Part shown: in pieces, positions 53,478 through 60,849 of the stretch | Layout of the letters: each line of letters starts with the position of its first letter | How positions within the stretch are numbered: position 1 is the stretch's first letter | From: Duncaniella muricolitica | GTDB taxonomy: Bacteria > Bacteroidota > Bacteroidia > Bacteroidales > Muribaculaceae | DNA length: 64,000 bases | Reading direction: 5' to 3' | NCBI GenBank assembly: GCA_025808375.1 | Contig: CP061009.1 | Location: 248,001-312,000 of the forward strand | Translations under genes and position numbers: made by a program | Notes under the pieces: generated by a model | Seen by the model: the letters and a program-made list of their open reading frames with translations, nothing else | The model's database searches: none | Told to the model about the DNA's origin: nothing

Positions 53478-53632
53478 TTATGGGGGGACAAATTATGAGG
53501 GGATACAAATTATGAGGGGGATACAAAAGTTTCATAAGTTTAATAAGAAACAAAAGTTTTATGGGGGGATACAAATTATGAGGGGGATACAAAAGTTTCA
53601 TAAGTTAATAAGAAACAAAAGTTTTTTATTTC
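53478..53632. repeat. Two 63-66-bp tandem copies of a GGGGATACAAAAGTTTCATAAG unit
   Basis: After a truncated lead-in at 53481-53500, two copies of a unit lie at about 53499-53564 and 53565-53627. Each begins GGGGATACAAATTATG, continues GGGGGATACAAAAGTTTCAT, and ends with an AAGAAACAAAAGTTTT tail; the second lacks one T. No coding sequence. The words ATACAAAAGT and AAAGTTTCATAAG recur in the inverted repeat at 59602-59792. Confidence 0.8.
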
Positions 53633-53640
53633 AGTGCATA

Positions 53641-53728
53641 AATCAGTCGCTCCCACACGGGCATCCCGCGCATGCCACGCCATATCCCGCAAGGGCGTCC
53701 GCAGGACGCAGATTTGGTAGTAACCGTT
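53641..53728. repeat. Host flank of IS110 with small hairpin
   Basis: Noncoding. GCGTCC (53695-53700) and GGACGC (53704-53709) form a hairpin with a GCA loop, of the same style as those on the other side of the element. 53721-53728 is the half-target TAACCGTT. Confidence 0.5.
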
Positions 53729-53777
53729 TACTCTGACCTGCGCAAGGATTTTAGATAGAAATTAGTGTAAAAATATG

Positions 53778-54767
53778 TTAATACTCAATTTTTAATCTCG
53801 GGTCTCTTGGCAGGTAGGTCGGGTCATATAGTTCTCCCTTTTTCACGAGTGCATAGAGGATTTTCAACAGACGGTTAGCCACATTGTTGAGGACCACATA
53901 TATGTGTTTGTGTTCGATCTCATGTTTCTTCATCTTGTAGACACGCATCTTCTCAAAATGCACTACTGCCGAGCGCGCACACATAAACAGCAGGGACTTT
54001 AATTGTTTATCGCCCATGTGAGACACATGATTCCCTTTATCAGATTTGCCTGTGGCGTTCGGGAAAGGTGAGATACCTGCGAGCGTGGCACATTTCTTTG
54101 CTGTGCTGACCCTCTTGAAGTTATCGGTCTTTATTATCAGTTCTGTCGCAGTGACCGGACCGATCCCCGGTATGCTCTGGGCTATAACGGAAGTCTTAGA
54201 CAAGTTGTCATCGTCGTCGATCAACTGGGCCATCTTCTGTTCAAGAGACGAGATCTGGATGTTGAGTTGCTCCATCATCTCCCGTTTTATTTTCTGTGCG
54301 GTATCACTCTTCTCGGGACGGCAGTCATCGCCCTTGAGCATCGTCTGGAGCTGTTTGCGTTGCCGTACAAGCAAACGCCTGGTCGCATAAAGCTCCCTGA
54401 GCTCGTAGATTGTCTCGGAGGGAAAGTGTGTGTCGTTCAGCTTGTCGGCATATCGTTCGCCGTACTCCCGTATACGCGCTGCATCCAACGGATCACTCTT
54501 GCCACGTATCAGGCCCATGCTGTGTCTGATCTCATATCCTGAGACATAACTGACATGAATATTCCTCATGTCTGCCAACTTCAACAGCAAATCTCCGTAA
54601 ACGCCTGTATGCTCGGCTACAAGGCGGCAGTCCTCGGGCAGCTTGTCCAGAAACTTCTCAATCTGAGGCTTTGTGTTCTTGACCACAATGTGCGTGGCCT
54701 GCCCATCGGAGTTTATAAAACTCACGTCAAACTTTTCAGAAGCCAAATCAATTCCGTAAATTTGCAT
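53778..54767 (-). CDS. IS110-family transposase (DEDD recombinase)
   Basis: A 329-residue recombinase. N-terminal RuvC-like DEDD domain: IYGIDLASEKFDVSF (first Asp near residue 6), LVAEHTGVYG (Glu near residue 50), and GKSDPLDAARIREYG (two Asp near residue 95). A coiled-coil middle (about residues 150-190) leads to the C-terminal Tnp domain with SIPGIGPVTATELI and ATLAGISPFPNATGKS, which holds the catalytic Ser region. No stop, frameshift or missing catalytic residue, so it is probably active. It works with the RNA encoded upstream. Confidence 0.96.
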   Translation of the reverse strand: MQIYGIDLASEKFDVSFINSDGQATHIVVKNTKPQIEKFLDKLPEDCRLVAEHTGVYGDLLLKLADMRNIHVSYVSGYEIRHSMGLIRGKSDPLDAARIREYGERYADKLNDTHFPSETIYELRELYATRRLLVRQRKQLQTMLKGDDCRPEKSDTAQKIKREMMEQLNIQISSLEQKMAQLIDDDDNLSKTSVIAQSIPGIGPVTATELIIKTDNFKRVSTAKKCATLAGISPFPNATGKSDKGNHVSHMGDKQLKSLLFMCARSAVVHFEKMRVYKMKKHEIEHKHIYVVLNNVANRLLKILYALVKKGELYDPTYLPRDPRLKIEY

Positions 54768-54789
54768 AGCTTTTTATTAGAGAGAATCT

Positions 54790-54980
54790 CCTGGTCAGGA
54801 CGGCCGATACTATGATAATAAATTCAAAAGGCCAATGTCTTTATTTACTCTCTGGCTTTAGTCCTGATAATAATGTCGTACCTACAACGGTTAATTGAGT
54901 CTATGCTCATGGGTACACCTTAGGCTAACGCGACATTAGGAGGTTCTTTCTTTTTTAATTGTTAATTATTTTAAGGATTC
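54790..54980 (-). ncRNA. Candidate IS110 bridge RNA (~190 nt)
   Basis: The 5' noncoding end of the element, transcribed leftward from the promoter at 54987-55016. Two hairpins with internal loops can be drawn. First (target-type): basal stem 54931-54938 with 54871-54878 (8 bp) plus 54921-54924 with 54881-54884, apical stem 54906-54909 with 54896-54899; the internal loop sides are 54910-54920 and 54885-54895. Second (donor-type): basal stem 54861-54867 with 54795-54801 (7 bp), apical stem 54840-54845 with 54817-54822. Loop side one contains GGTGTACCC and side two, complemented, AACGGTTA, both present at the insertion flanks. The donor loop holds AGAGTAAA, also at the right end. Ends of the transcript are estimates. 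Confidence 0.75.
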
Positions 54981-54986
54981 TATCTG

Positions 54987-55016
54987 CAAAGTTAACCTTT
55001 TCTTTGCAACTGCAAA
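54987..55016 (-). promoter_or_regulatory. Promoter inside the IS110 left end
   Basis: On the minus strand TTTG (55016 to 55013), an 18-base spacer and TAACTTTG (54994 to 54987). It lies a few bases inside the element end and would drive both the bridge RNA and the transposase. Confidence 0.7.
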
Positions 55017-55023
55017 TCTAATA

Positions 55024-55307
55024 GGGTACACCGAAGCGCAGCGGAGGTGTGCCCGGAGTGGCACGATATAAAAAAGAAGTGATGTCCGACAGGACATCGG
55101 TTATCGTGAGAGGGAGCTGTATCAGCAATCACGCCCGATAATCAAGGGTGTTGCAAAACACCCGAAAGCAGATAATTTGTAGACTGTTGTAGCAAAGAAA
55201 GGCCCGTAGGGCCTGTGCGAGCTTAGGCCATGGCAAGCATCCGCGCAAGCGGTGCGCAGCCATGGTATAAAGACAGATATAAAACGGTGCGCCGCGTAGC
55301 GGTGCCA
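55024..55307. repeat. Array of small hairpins (left arm)
   Basis: Six short hairpins in 284 noncoding bases: GGGTACACC/GGTGTGCCC (55024-55054), GATGTCC-GACA-GGACATC (55081-55098), GGGTGTT-GCAA-AACACCC (55146-55163), AGGCCC-GTA-GGGCCT (55200-55214), the two-level CCATGGC...GCCATGG with inner CCGC-GCAA-GCGG (55228-55265), and CCGC-GTA-GCGG (55292-55302). Loops are short (GTA, GCAA, GACA). No open frame of note. Confidence 0.65.
55197..55267 (+). repeat. 71-bp repeat, left copy (inverted partner at 56723-56793)
   Basis: Matches the reverse complement of 56723-56793 at 69 of 71 bases. It contains the AGGCCC-GTA-GGGCCT and CCATGG hairpins. Weaker similarity extends outward to about 55148 and inward to about 55307. 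Confidence 0.85.
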
Positions 55308-55424
55308 CAAAATGTCATGACGGTAATTCACTGCGACTTAACGTTTTGATATGCTTCATTAGTGTCCACTAAAAAATCACAAGAGTACTTTGAAATTAAT
55401 GAAATTCAATTTGTTATGGCTGAT

Positions 55425-55455
55425 TTTGTCGCGCAACGATTTGAAATTACTTTTG
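55425..55455 (+). promoter_or_regulatory. Promoter of the IS4 transposase
   Basis: TTTG at 55425-55428, a 19-base spacer and TACTTTTG at 55448-55455, 20 bases before the ATG at 55475. Confidence 0.65.
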
Positions 55456-55474
55456 CAGTCTGAATCAGACTGTT

Positions 55475-56639
55475 ATGAATAAGGACAAATACGTTTTCGC
55501 CCAATTAGTCGAGTTCCTTGATAATTTTAAGTTCTTACGCATTGTAAGGAAGTATGATGGTGACAAGTATGTAAAAAGTTATACTTGTTGGAATCAACTA
55601 CTTACACTGATGTTTGGACAGCTGTCAAACCGTGAGAGTCTGCGCGATATCATCGTTGCTATGGAGGCCCATGCAAGAAAACTCTACCATCTCGGAATCG
55701 GCAAATCGGTAACGCGTAGCAACCTTAGCAAAGCAAACGAGCAGCGCGATTACCGCATTTTCGAAGAGTTTGCCTTCTTTATGATTGCGGAGGCCCGCAG
55801 TAGGAGAATAGAGAAAAATCTTCGAACTTGACGGTCATGTATATGCCTTTGACTCCACAACCATAGACCTCTGTCTATCGGTGTTTGAGTGGGCTAAGTT
55901 TCGCAAGCACAAGGGCGGAATCAAGATGCACACGCTCTACGATGTAGAGGCTCAAGTTCCTGCATTCGTGCATATTACCGAAGCAAAAGTCCATGATTCA
56001 AAGGCTATGCCGGAGATTCCGTATGAGAAGGGCGCGCACTATATCTTCGACCGTGGCTACAACGATTTCGGCAATCTTTACACGATAAACCGTATCGGTG
56101 CGTTCTTTGTCGTCAGGGCGAAAACCAATGTCCGGTTCAAGCCTGAGACATGGAAACGGAGGCTTCCGAGAACGTTGTCTCAGACGCAATCGGCTACTTC
56201 ACGGTTTATAAAAAGCTCAAAGGATTATCCGGAAAAACTCCGTAAAGTAATCTGCATCAATCCCGAGGACGGTACCAGATACATATTCCTGACCAACAAT
56301 CTGACTGCTTCCGCCGAGACAATCGCCGAGCTATACCGCAACCGATGGAGCGTGGAACTGTTCTTCAAATGGATCAAGCAGCATCTGCGTATCAAGAAGT
56401 TCTGGGGAACATCAGAGAATGCAGTACGCATCCAAATCTATTGTGCTATAATTACTTATTGCCTTGTTGCAATCGTACAGCACGATATGAAACTGGAACG
56501 GAGCATCTATGAAGTACTTCAGATTCTTGGAATCTCGCTGACTGACAAGACTCATCTGGGAGACCTCTTCGACAAATCGAATTTCAAAAATGTCAATGTC
56601 CTCTATGGTTCAAGTGAACCGAATTTATTTAATTTTTAA
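55475..56639 (+). pseudogene. IS4-family transposase, split by a one-base insertion
   Basis: The first frame (55475-55831) encodes the N-terminal DUF4372-like part (KYVKSYTCWNQLLTLMFGQL). The second encodes the DDE transposase domain: YAFDSTTIDLCLSVFEWAKF (first Asp), HYIFDRGYNDFGNLY (second Asp), and ELYRNRWSVELFFKWIKQ (Glu, YREK-like). The natural join IEK-IFELDGHVYAFDS is restored by removing one A from the five-A run at 55814-55818. The needed shift is +1, not the -1 used by programmed IS frameshifting, so this is more likely a mutation (or a homopolymer error). Confidence 0.88.
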
Positions 56640-56687
56640 CCCTGTCTACTTTTAGTGGACAGTAGTGGATATGCTTGTATTGTTGTA

Positions 56688-56833
56688 CCGCTACGCGGCA
56701 CATGCTGTGGATAATTGTTCTGTACCATGGCTGCGCACCGCTTGCGCGGGTGCTTGCCATGGCCTAAGTTCGCACAGGCCCTACGGGCCTTTCCTTGTCA
56801 CAACTGATTAAATCATAAGTTTTGCAACACACT
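56688..56833. repeat. Array of small hairpins (right arm)
   Basis: Mirror image of the left array: CCGC-TAC-GCGG (56688-56698), CCATGGC...GCCATGG (56725-56762) and AGGCCC-TAC-GGGCCT (56776-56790), then GTTTTGCAACAC, the counterpart of the left GTGTTGCAAAAC. Noncoding up to the promoter region of the next gene. Confidence 0.65.
56723..56793 (-). repeat. 71-bp repeat, right copy
   Basis: Inverted partner of 55197-55267 (69 of 71 bases). Confidence 0.85.
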
Positions 56834-56928
56834 CTTTTTGTGCCACAAAAGGCTGCAAAAAATAATCTGTCTCAAAGTATAGTTTTGAAAAACATCGCGT
56901 TTTTTTATGTACTTTTATGAGTTTATAG

Positions 56929-56936
56929 TACATTTG
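56929..56936 (+). promoter_or_regulatory. -7 element of the first DUF1573 gene
   Basis: TACATTTG fits TAnnTTTG. It lies inside the longer possible frame of the next gene (from 56907), which supports the shorter start at 56967. A -33 box is not clear. Confidence 0.45.
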
Positions 56937-56966
56937 TGTGTTATAAAGGATAATGACCCTGCAATA

Positions 56967-57356
56967 ATGAATGAAAAGATGAAACGGATATTATTTGTGA
57001 TGCTCATGGCAGTGGCCGCCGTAGGGGCCTGGGCCAAGGGTGAGGTAGAGTTTGCCTCGCGCGAGCATGATTTCGGCACCATCAAGGCCTCGGCCGGCGC
57101 GGTGACCGCCAACTATGAGTTTACCAATACCGGCGACGAGCCTGTGAGCATAGTCACCGTGACCAACGGCGGATGTGGCTGCACCAAGCCCTCGTTTCCG
57201 CTCCAGCCCATAGCCCCGGGTAAAAAGGGTGTGATAAAGATCAACTTCAATCCCGCCACGTTTAAGGGCGAGTTTCGCCGCAGCGTCAAGGTGCAGTTCA
57301 GCAACTCGCGCAAGCGCACGGTGCTGAAATTTAACGGTGTGGTTATCCCGAAGTGA
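56967..57356 (+). CDS. DUF1573 exported protein (single domain)
   Basis: About 129 residues from ATG 56967 (MNEKMKRILFVMLM), with signal peptide ending near AWAKG. One DUF1573 domain: FASREHDFGTIKASAG, TNGGCGCTKPSFPLQPI with the conserved GCGCT cysteines, and PGKKGVIKINFNPATF. The domain is an ASPM/Ig-like beta fold found mainly in Bacteroidetes; the function is unknown. A paralogue with more domains follows 27 bases later. Confidence 0.85.
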   Translation: MNEKMKRILFVMLMAVAAVGAWAKGEVEFASREHDFGTIKASAGAVTANYEFTNTGDEPVSIVTVTNGGCGCTKPSFPLQPIAPGKKGVIKINFNPATFKGEFRRSVKVQFSNSRKRTVLKFNGVVIPK

Positions 57357-57383
57357 GATTTTAGAGTTTAAAGTTTAGTATAT

Positions 57384-58466
57384 ATGGCTCTTTTCAGAAG
57401 ATATTTAGCCGCAATCCTTGGGGTGACGGCCGTCCTGACAGCAGGTGCCGAAAACAAGTGGATGAGCAAGGTGCACGATTTCGGAGCCTTTGACGAAAAT
57501 CTCGGCACGGTCTACTGCGAGTTTAAGCTCGTCAACACCGGCACCGAGCCGATGGCCATCACCGGGGTGCGTGCCAACTGCGGATGTACACGCCCCGAGT
57601 ATTCCAAAGAGCCGGTAGCACCCGGCGACACAGCCGTCATAAGGGTGGGCTTTGACCCCAAGGGGCGTCCGGGACGGTTCTTCAAACGTATCAACGTCGA
57701 CTGCAGTGCCGACCCGACGCGCTCGGTGCTCACCATCACCGGCACTGTCATAGGGTCGTCCAACACTCTGCGCAGCCGTTATCCCGTGGAGGTAGGCCCG
57801 GTGAGGATGCGCACCTCCACCATAGCCTATGGCAAGGTGCTCAAAGGCGAGACCATGGGCCAGTATATCGACGCCTATAATGCCTCGTCCGACACCCTGC
57901 GTCCGCGTGTGGAGGGCGCGCCCAAGCATATCAAGGTCATAGTGCAGCCGGCTGTAGTGCCCCCGGGCGAGCAGTTTATACTCTCCACCATATTACACAG
58001 CAATATGACACCGCAGTGGGGCATAGCGACCGACTCGCTGATGTTTTATCCCGACGCCCGGGCCACGGAAGGACGCAAGGTGGAGACTGTGGCCGTCATC
58101 GAGGAGGATTTCTCCAAGCTCACGCCCGAGCAGCAGGCCAAGGCCCCGCTGCTCGACACCGACCTGACAGCTATCGATCTCAGGAAACTCTCGCGCGGAG
58201 ACAAGCCGGTCAAGGAGAAGTTTACCATAACCAACCGTGGCAAAAGTCCGCTCGTCATCCGAGCTATATCGTGTCCCGATCCGGCCGTGGAAGTCTCTCT
58301 CAAAGACCGAACCATCAAACCCAGCAAGAGTGCCAAGGTCGACGTGACGGTAACTCCGGCACGCATGACCCGAAGCGAGCTGCTCAACGCCCGCATAAAT
58401 ATTATAGCCAACGACCCGCTCCATCCCTCCACAATGGTGCGTGTGGTGGCCGAGATAGTGAAATAA
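57384..58466 (+). CDS. DUF1573 exported protein (several domains)
   Basis: A 360-residue protein with signal peptide (RYLAAILGVTAVLTAGA). The first domain copies the previous gene: VHDFGAFDENLGTVYCEF, GVRANCGCTRPEYSKEPV, APGDTAVIRVGFDP. Then follow a middle Ig-like domain and a C-terminal one (FTITNRGKSPLVIRAISC, PAVEVSLKDRTIKPSKSA). The GCGCT Cys pair is kept only in the first. Likely periplasmic; function unknown. It lies between the single-domain paralogue and meaB, all rightward. Confidence 0.85.
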   Translation: MALFRRYLAAILGVTAVLTAGAENKWMSKVHDFGAFDENLGTVYCEFKLVNTGTEPMAITGVRANCGCTRPEYSKEPVAPGDTAVIRVGFDPKGRPGRFFKRINVDCSADPTRSVLTITGTVIGSSNTLRSRYPVEVGPVRMRTSTIAYGKVLKGETMGQYIDAYNASSDTLRPRVEGAPKHIKVIVQPAVVPPGEQFILSTILHSNMTPQWGIATDSLMFYPDARATEGRKVETVAVIEEDFSKLTPEQQAKAPLLDTDLTAIDLRKLSRGDKPVKEKFTITNRGKSPLVIRAISCPDPAVEVSLKDRTIKPSKSAKVDVTVTPARMTRSELLNARINIIANDPLHPSTMVRVVAEIVK

Positions 58467-58499
58467 CCCTCTGAATCCTCATAGAAAAACCATAGAAAA

Positions 58500-59594
58500 A
58501 TGCAGCATATAGAGAACGATGAAAAATATAACGGCCTGACTGTCAACCAGGGTGTGGCCCAGCCGCCAGTGGTCAATCCCTATCTCACGCGCCGCCGCCC
58601 GCGTCGTGTGCCCACTCCCGGCGAAATGGTCGAGGGCATACTCAAAGGCGACGTGACCATGCTGTCGCGCGCCGTGACGCTCGTCGAGAGTCTCTCGCCC
58701 GACCATGAGGCTCTGGCCCAGGAAGTGATAGAGAAATGTCTGCCTCACTCGGGCCGTTCGCGCCGCATCGGCATCACGGGTGTGCCGGGGGCGGGCAAGA
58801 GCACGTCGATCGACGTATTTGGTCTCCATGTGCTCAAGCGCGGAGGCAAACTCGCCGTGCTCGCCATCGACCCCTCGAGCGAGCGCACCAAGGGAAGTAT
58901 ACTCGGCGACAAGACCCGCATGGAGAAACTCTCCATTCATCCCTCGGCTTTCATACGCCCCAGTCCCTCGGCCGGTTCGCTCGGAGGTGTGGCCCGCAAG
59001 ACACGTGAGACCATAGTGCTGTGCGAGGCTGCCGGATATGACAATATCTTTGTCGAGACCGTGGGCGTTGGCCAGAGCGAGACAGCCGTTCACTCGATGG
59101 TCGACTTTTTCCTGCTCATACAGCTTGCCGGCACGGGCGATGAACTGCAGGGCATCAAGCGCGGCATCATGGAGATGGCCGACGGCATAGTGATCAACAA
59201 GGCCGACGGCGACAACATCCACCGCGCCGAGCTGGCCATGGCACAGTTTCGCAGCGCGCTCCATCTCTTCCCGCTCCCGGCTTCGGGATGGTCGCCCGAG
59301 GTGCTGACCTATTCGGGCTATTATGAGATAAACATCGACAAGGTGTGGGATATGATTGACCGCTACTTTGCGTTTGTCGAGGCCAACGGCTATTTTGAGC
59401 GCAAGCGCAGCGAGCAGGCGCGCTACTGGATGTATGAGACCATCGACTCTCAGCTCCGCTCTCATTTCTACAACAATCCCGACATCGAGCGCATGCTTGC
59501 CGACAAGGAGGTGCGTGTGCTCAACAATCAGCTCTCATCCTTCATCGCCGCCCGCGACATCCTTGACGCATATTTCAGCAATATGCACAAGTAG
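58500..59594 (+). CDS. meaB: Methylmalonyl-CoA mutase-associated GTPase MeaB
   Basis: A 364-residue G3E-type P-loop GTPase that guards the B12 cofactor of methylmalonyl-CoA mutase. Walker A GVPGAGKSTSID near residue 99, LAIDPSSERTKGSILGDKTR near residue 120, ETVGVGQSETAVHSMVDFF near residue 186, and NKADGDN (base recognition) near residue 237, then a C-terminal dimerisation helix. No mutA or mutB is in view, although Bacteroidetes make propionate by this route. It lies 33 bases after the DUF1573 gene. Confidence 0.95.
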   Translation: MQHIENDEKYNGLTVNQGVAQPPVVNPYLTRRRPRRVPTPGEMVEGILKGDVTMLSRAVTLVESLSPDHEALAQEVIEKCLPHSGRSRRIGITGVPGAGKSTSIDVFGLHVLKRGGKLAVLAIDPSSERTKGSILGDKTRMEKLSIHPSAFIRPSPSAGSLGGVARKTRETIVLCEAAGYDNIFVETVGVGQSETAVHSMVDFFLLIQLAGTGDELQGIKRGIMEMADGIVINKADGDNIHRAELAMAQFRSALHLFPLPASGWSPEVLTYSGYYEINIDKVWDMIDRYFAFVEANGYFERKRSEQARYWMYETIDSQLRSHFYNNPDIERMLADKEVRVLNNQLSSFIAARDILDAYFSNMHK

Positions 59595-59601
59595 GAGGAT
59601 T

Positions 59602-59792
59602 GGAGATACAAAAGCCTCAAAATAAAAAGGGGATACAAAAGTCTCAAAAGTTTCATAAGAGACATAAGTTTTTTGGGTTTTAAGCTGCGCTGTCATATCG
59701 GCCGACGCACTCAAAACGTAAAGGACTTATGTCTCTTATGAAACTTTTGAGACTTTTGTATCCCCTTTTTCTTTTGAGGCTTTTGTATCTCC
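59602..59792. repeat. 68-bp nearly perfect inverted repeat between meaB and the nucleoside phosphorylase
   Basis: Arms 59602-59669 and 59725-59792 are reverse complements at 67 of 68 bases, with a 55-base spacer. The arms are made of repeated short words (GGAGATACAAAAGCCTC, GGGGATACAAAAGTCTC, AAAAGTTTCATAAGAGAC). It lies between two convergent genes, 7 bases after meaB. A separate terminator for the leftward gene follows at 59805-59837. Confidence 0.85.
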
Positions 59793-59804
59793 ATCGGGGC
59801 AAAA

Positions 59805-59837
59805 AGGCCGGGGGTGCATCGCTGCACTCTCCGGCCT
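59805..59837 (-). terminator. Terminator of the nucleoside phosphorylase
   Basis: On the minus strand AGGCCGGAGAGTGCA pairs with TGCACCCCCGGCCT (with mismatches in the middle), followed by TTTTTG. About 123 bases after the stop codon. Confidence 0.7.
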
Positions 59838-59960
59838 AAAATTTGACTTAAAATTGCTATTCAGCAAAGGTAAGCAATATTTTACCCCCCCAATTTTTTA
59901 ACGTGTATTAACTCGGGTTGGTAAAAATTAAGTGTTTATAACGCTGAGGCATACGGCATG

Positions 59961-60830
59961 TCATATGCGCTCGAGGACGGTGGCTATGAGGTCGCGTACG
60001 GCAGTCTTGTAGTTGGGATTGGCGTCGGAGTTCATGCGGTTGGCTATGATTGAGCATACGGTCATGGCGCGGTGGCCCATGAGGCGTCCGAGTCCCTGGA
60101 GCGGTGCCGACTCCATCTCATAGTTGGTGACTTTGCGTCCGTTGTGGCGAAACTCTTCGATAAGGCGGTTGAGGTCGGGGTTGGAGAGTGGCAGACGGAG
60201 CTCGCGGCCCTGAGGTCCGTAGAATCCTACGGCCGAGATGGTGTTGCCTCGCACCATGTCGTCGCGTCCTATCTGCTCGACAAGTTCGGCGTCGGCGTCC
60301 ACTACGTAAGGTTTGGCCCAGAGGGGATTCCAGCCGACGGCTTCGCAGAAGGCATGCTCAAAGTCAAGGTCGGCCACTTCGTTGCGTCCGGCGTAATAGT
60401 TGAGCACGCCGTCAAATCCGATGGACTTCTCGGCTATGACGGGAGTGCCGAGTTTAAGCTCGGGTTGAAGCGCGCCTGAGGTGCCGATGCGCACGAGTGT
60501 GAGCTGTCGGTGATGGCTGCGTACCTCGCGGGTGGCGAAGTCGATGTTGGCCAGTGCGTCGAGCTCGTTGATGACGATGTCGATATTGTCGGGGCCGATA
60601 CCATGTGACAGACACATGATGGGTTTGCCATTATATGTGCCGCCGATGGTGTGAAATTCGCGCGACTGGACTTCAAAGTCAGTAGTGTCAAAGAATGATG
60701 CCACCATGTTGACACGTGCGGGGTCGCCTACGAGTATCACACGGTCGGTGAGCTGTGACGGCAGCAGGTGGAGGTGAAATACAGTGCCGTCGGGATTAAT
60801 GATTAATTCTGAGGGAGGAATTACTTTCAT
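59961..60830 (-). CDS. Nucleoside phosphorylase (uridine phosphorylase type)
   Basis: A 289-residue PNP_UDP-family enzyme that splits nucleosides with phosphate to free base and ribose-1-phosphate. VILVGDPARVNMVASFF near residue 30 (phosphate site), LVRIGTSGALQPELKLGTP near residue 110, VTNYEMESAPLQGLGRLMG near residue 232 (nucleoside-binding Met-Glu). The nearest relatives are uridine phosphorylases of the Bacteroidetes. It complements the nucleoside permease at the other edge of the window. Confidence 0.88.
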   Translation of the reverse strand: MKVIPPSELIINPDGTVFHLHLLPSQLTDRVILVGDPARVNMVASFFDTTDFEVQSREFHTIGGTYNGKPIMCLSHGIGPDNIDIVINELDALANIDFATREVRSHHRQLTLVRIGTSGALQPELKLGTPVIAEKSIGFDGVLNYYAGRNEVADLDFEHAFCEAVGWNPLWAKPYVVDADAELVEQIGRDDMVRGNTISAVGFYGPQGRELRLPLSNPDLNRLIEEFRHNGRKVTNYEMESAPLQGLGRLMGHRAMTVCSIIANRMNSDANPNYKTAVRDLIATVLERI

Positions 60831-60849
60831 ATGACCTATGTTTAATTTG

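Larger units (their letters stand above)
53729..55023 (-). mobile_element. IS110-family insertion sequence (~1.29 kb), apparently intact
   Basis: An element with one full transposase gene, an internal bridge-RNA region and no terminal inverted repeats. Boundaries are inferred from guide matches: on the minus strand the host flank GGTGTACCC (55032 to 55024) is followed by TA (55023-55022) and the element start; at the other end element sequence AGAG is followed by TA (53730-53729) and host AACGGTTA (53728 to 53721). The shared TA would be the core dinucleotide. The reconstructed empty site reads GGTGTACCC-TA-AACGGTTA. Confidence 0.75.
55357..56667 (+). mobile_element. IS4-family insertion sequence (1311 bp) with terminal repeats and 9-bp target duplication
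   Basis: The ends are 18-bp inverted repeats, CATTAGTGTCCACTAAAA (left) against CACTACTGTCCACTAAAA (right, reverse complement), 16 of 18 equal. GATATGCTT is duplicated directly outside (55348-55356 and 56668-56676), so insertion was by transposition and the site is still recognisable. It interrupts a former inverted pair of 71-bp repeats. Confidence 0.92.

Noticed and set aside
53478..53632. Possible CRISPR array
   Set aside because: Only two contiguous copies without unique spacers; no cas gene is near.
55814..55831. Programmed frameshift in the IS4 transposase
   Set aside because: The shift needed is +1 at a single A-run; known IS signals use -1 on A6-type motifs, so a mutation is more likely.
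56907..56966. Upstream in-frame extension of the first DUF1573 protein
   Set aside because: The extension contains the likely -7 promoter element and precedes the signal peptide.
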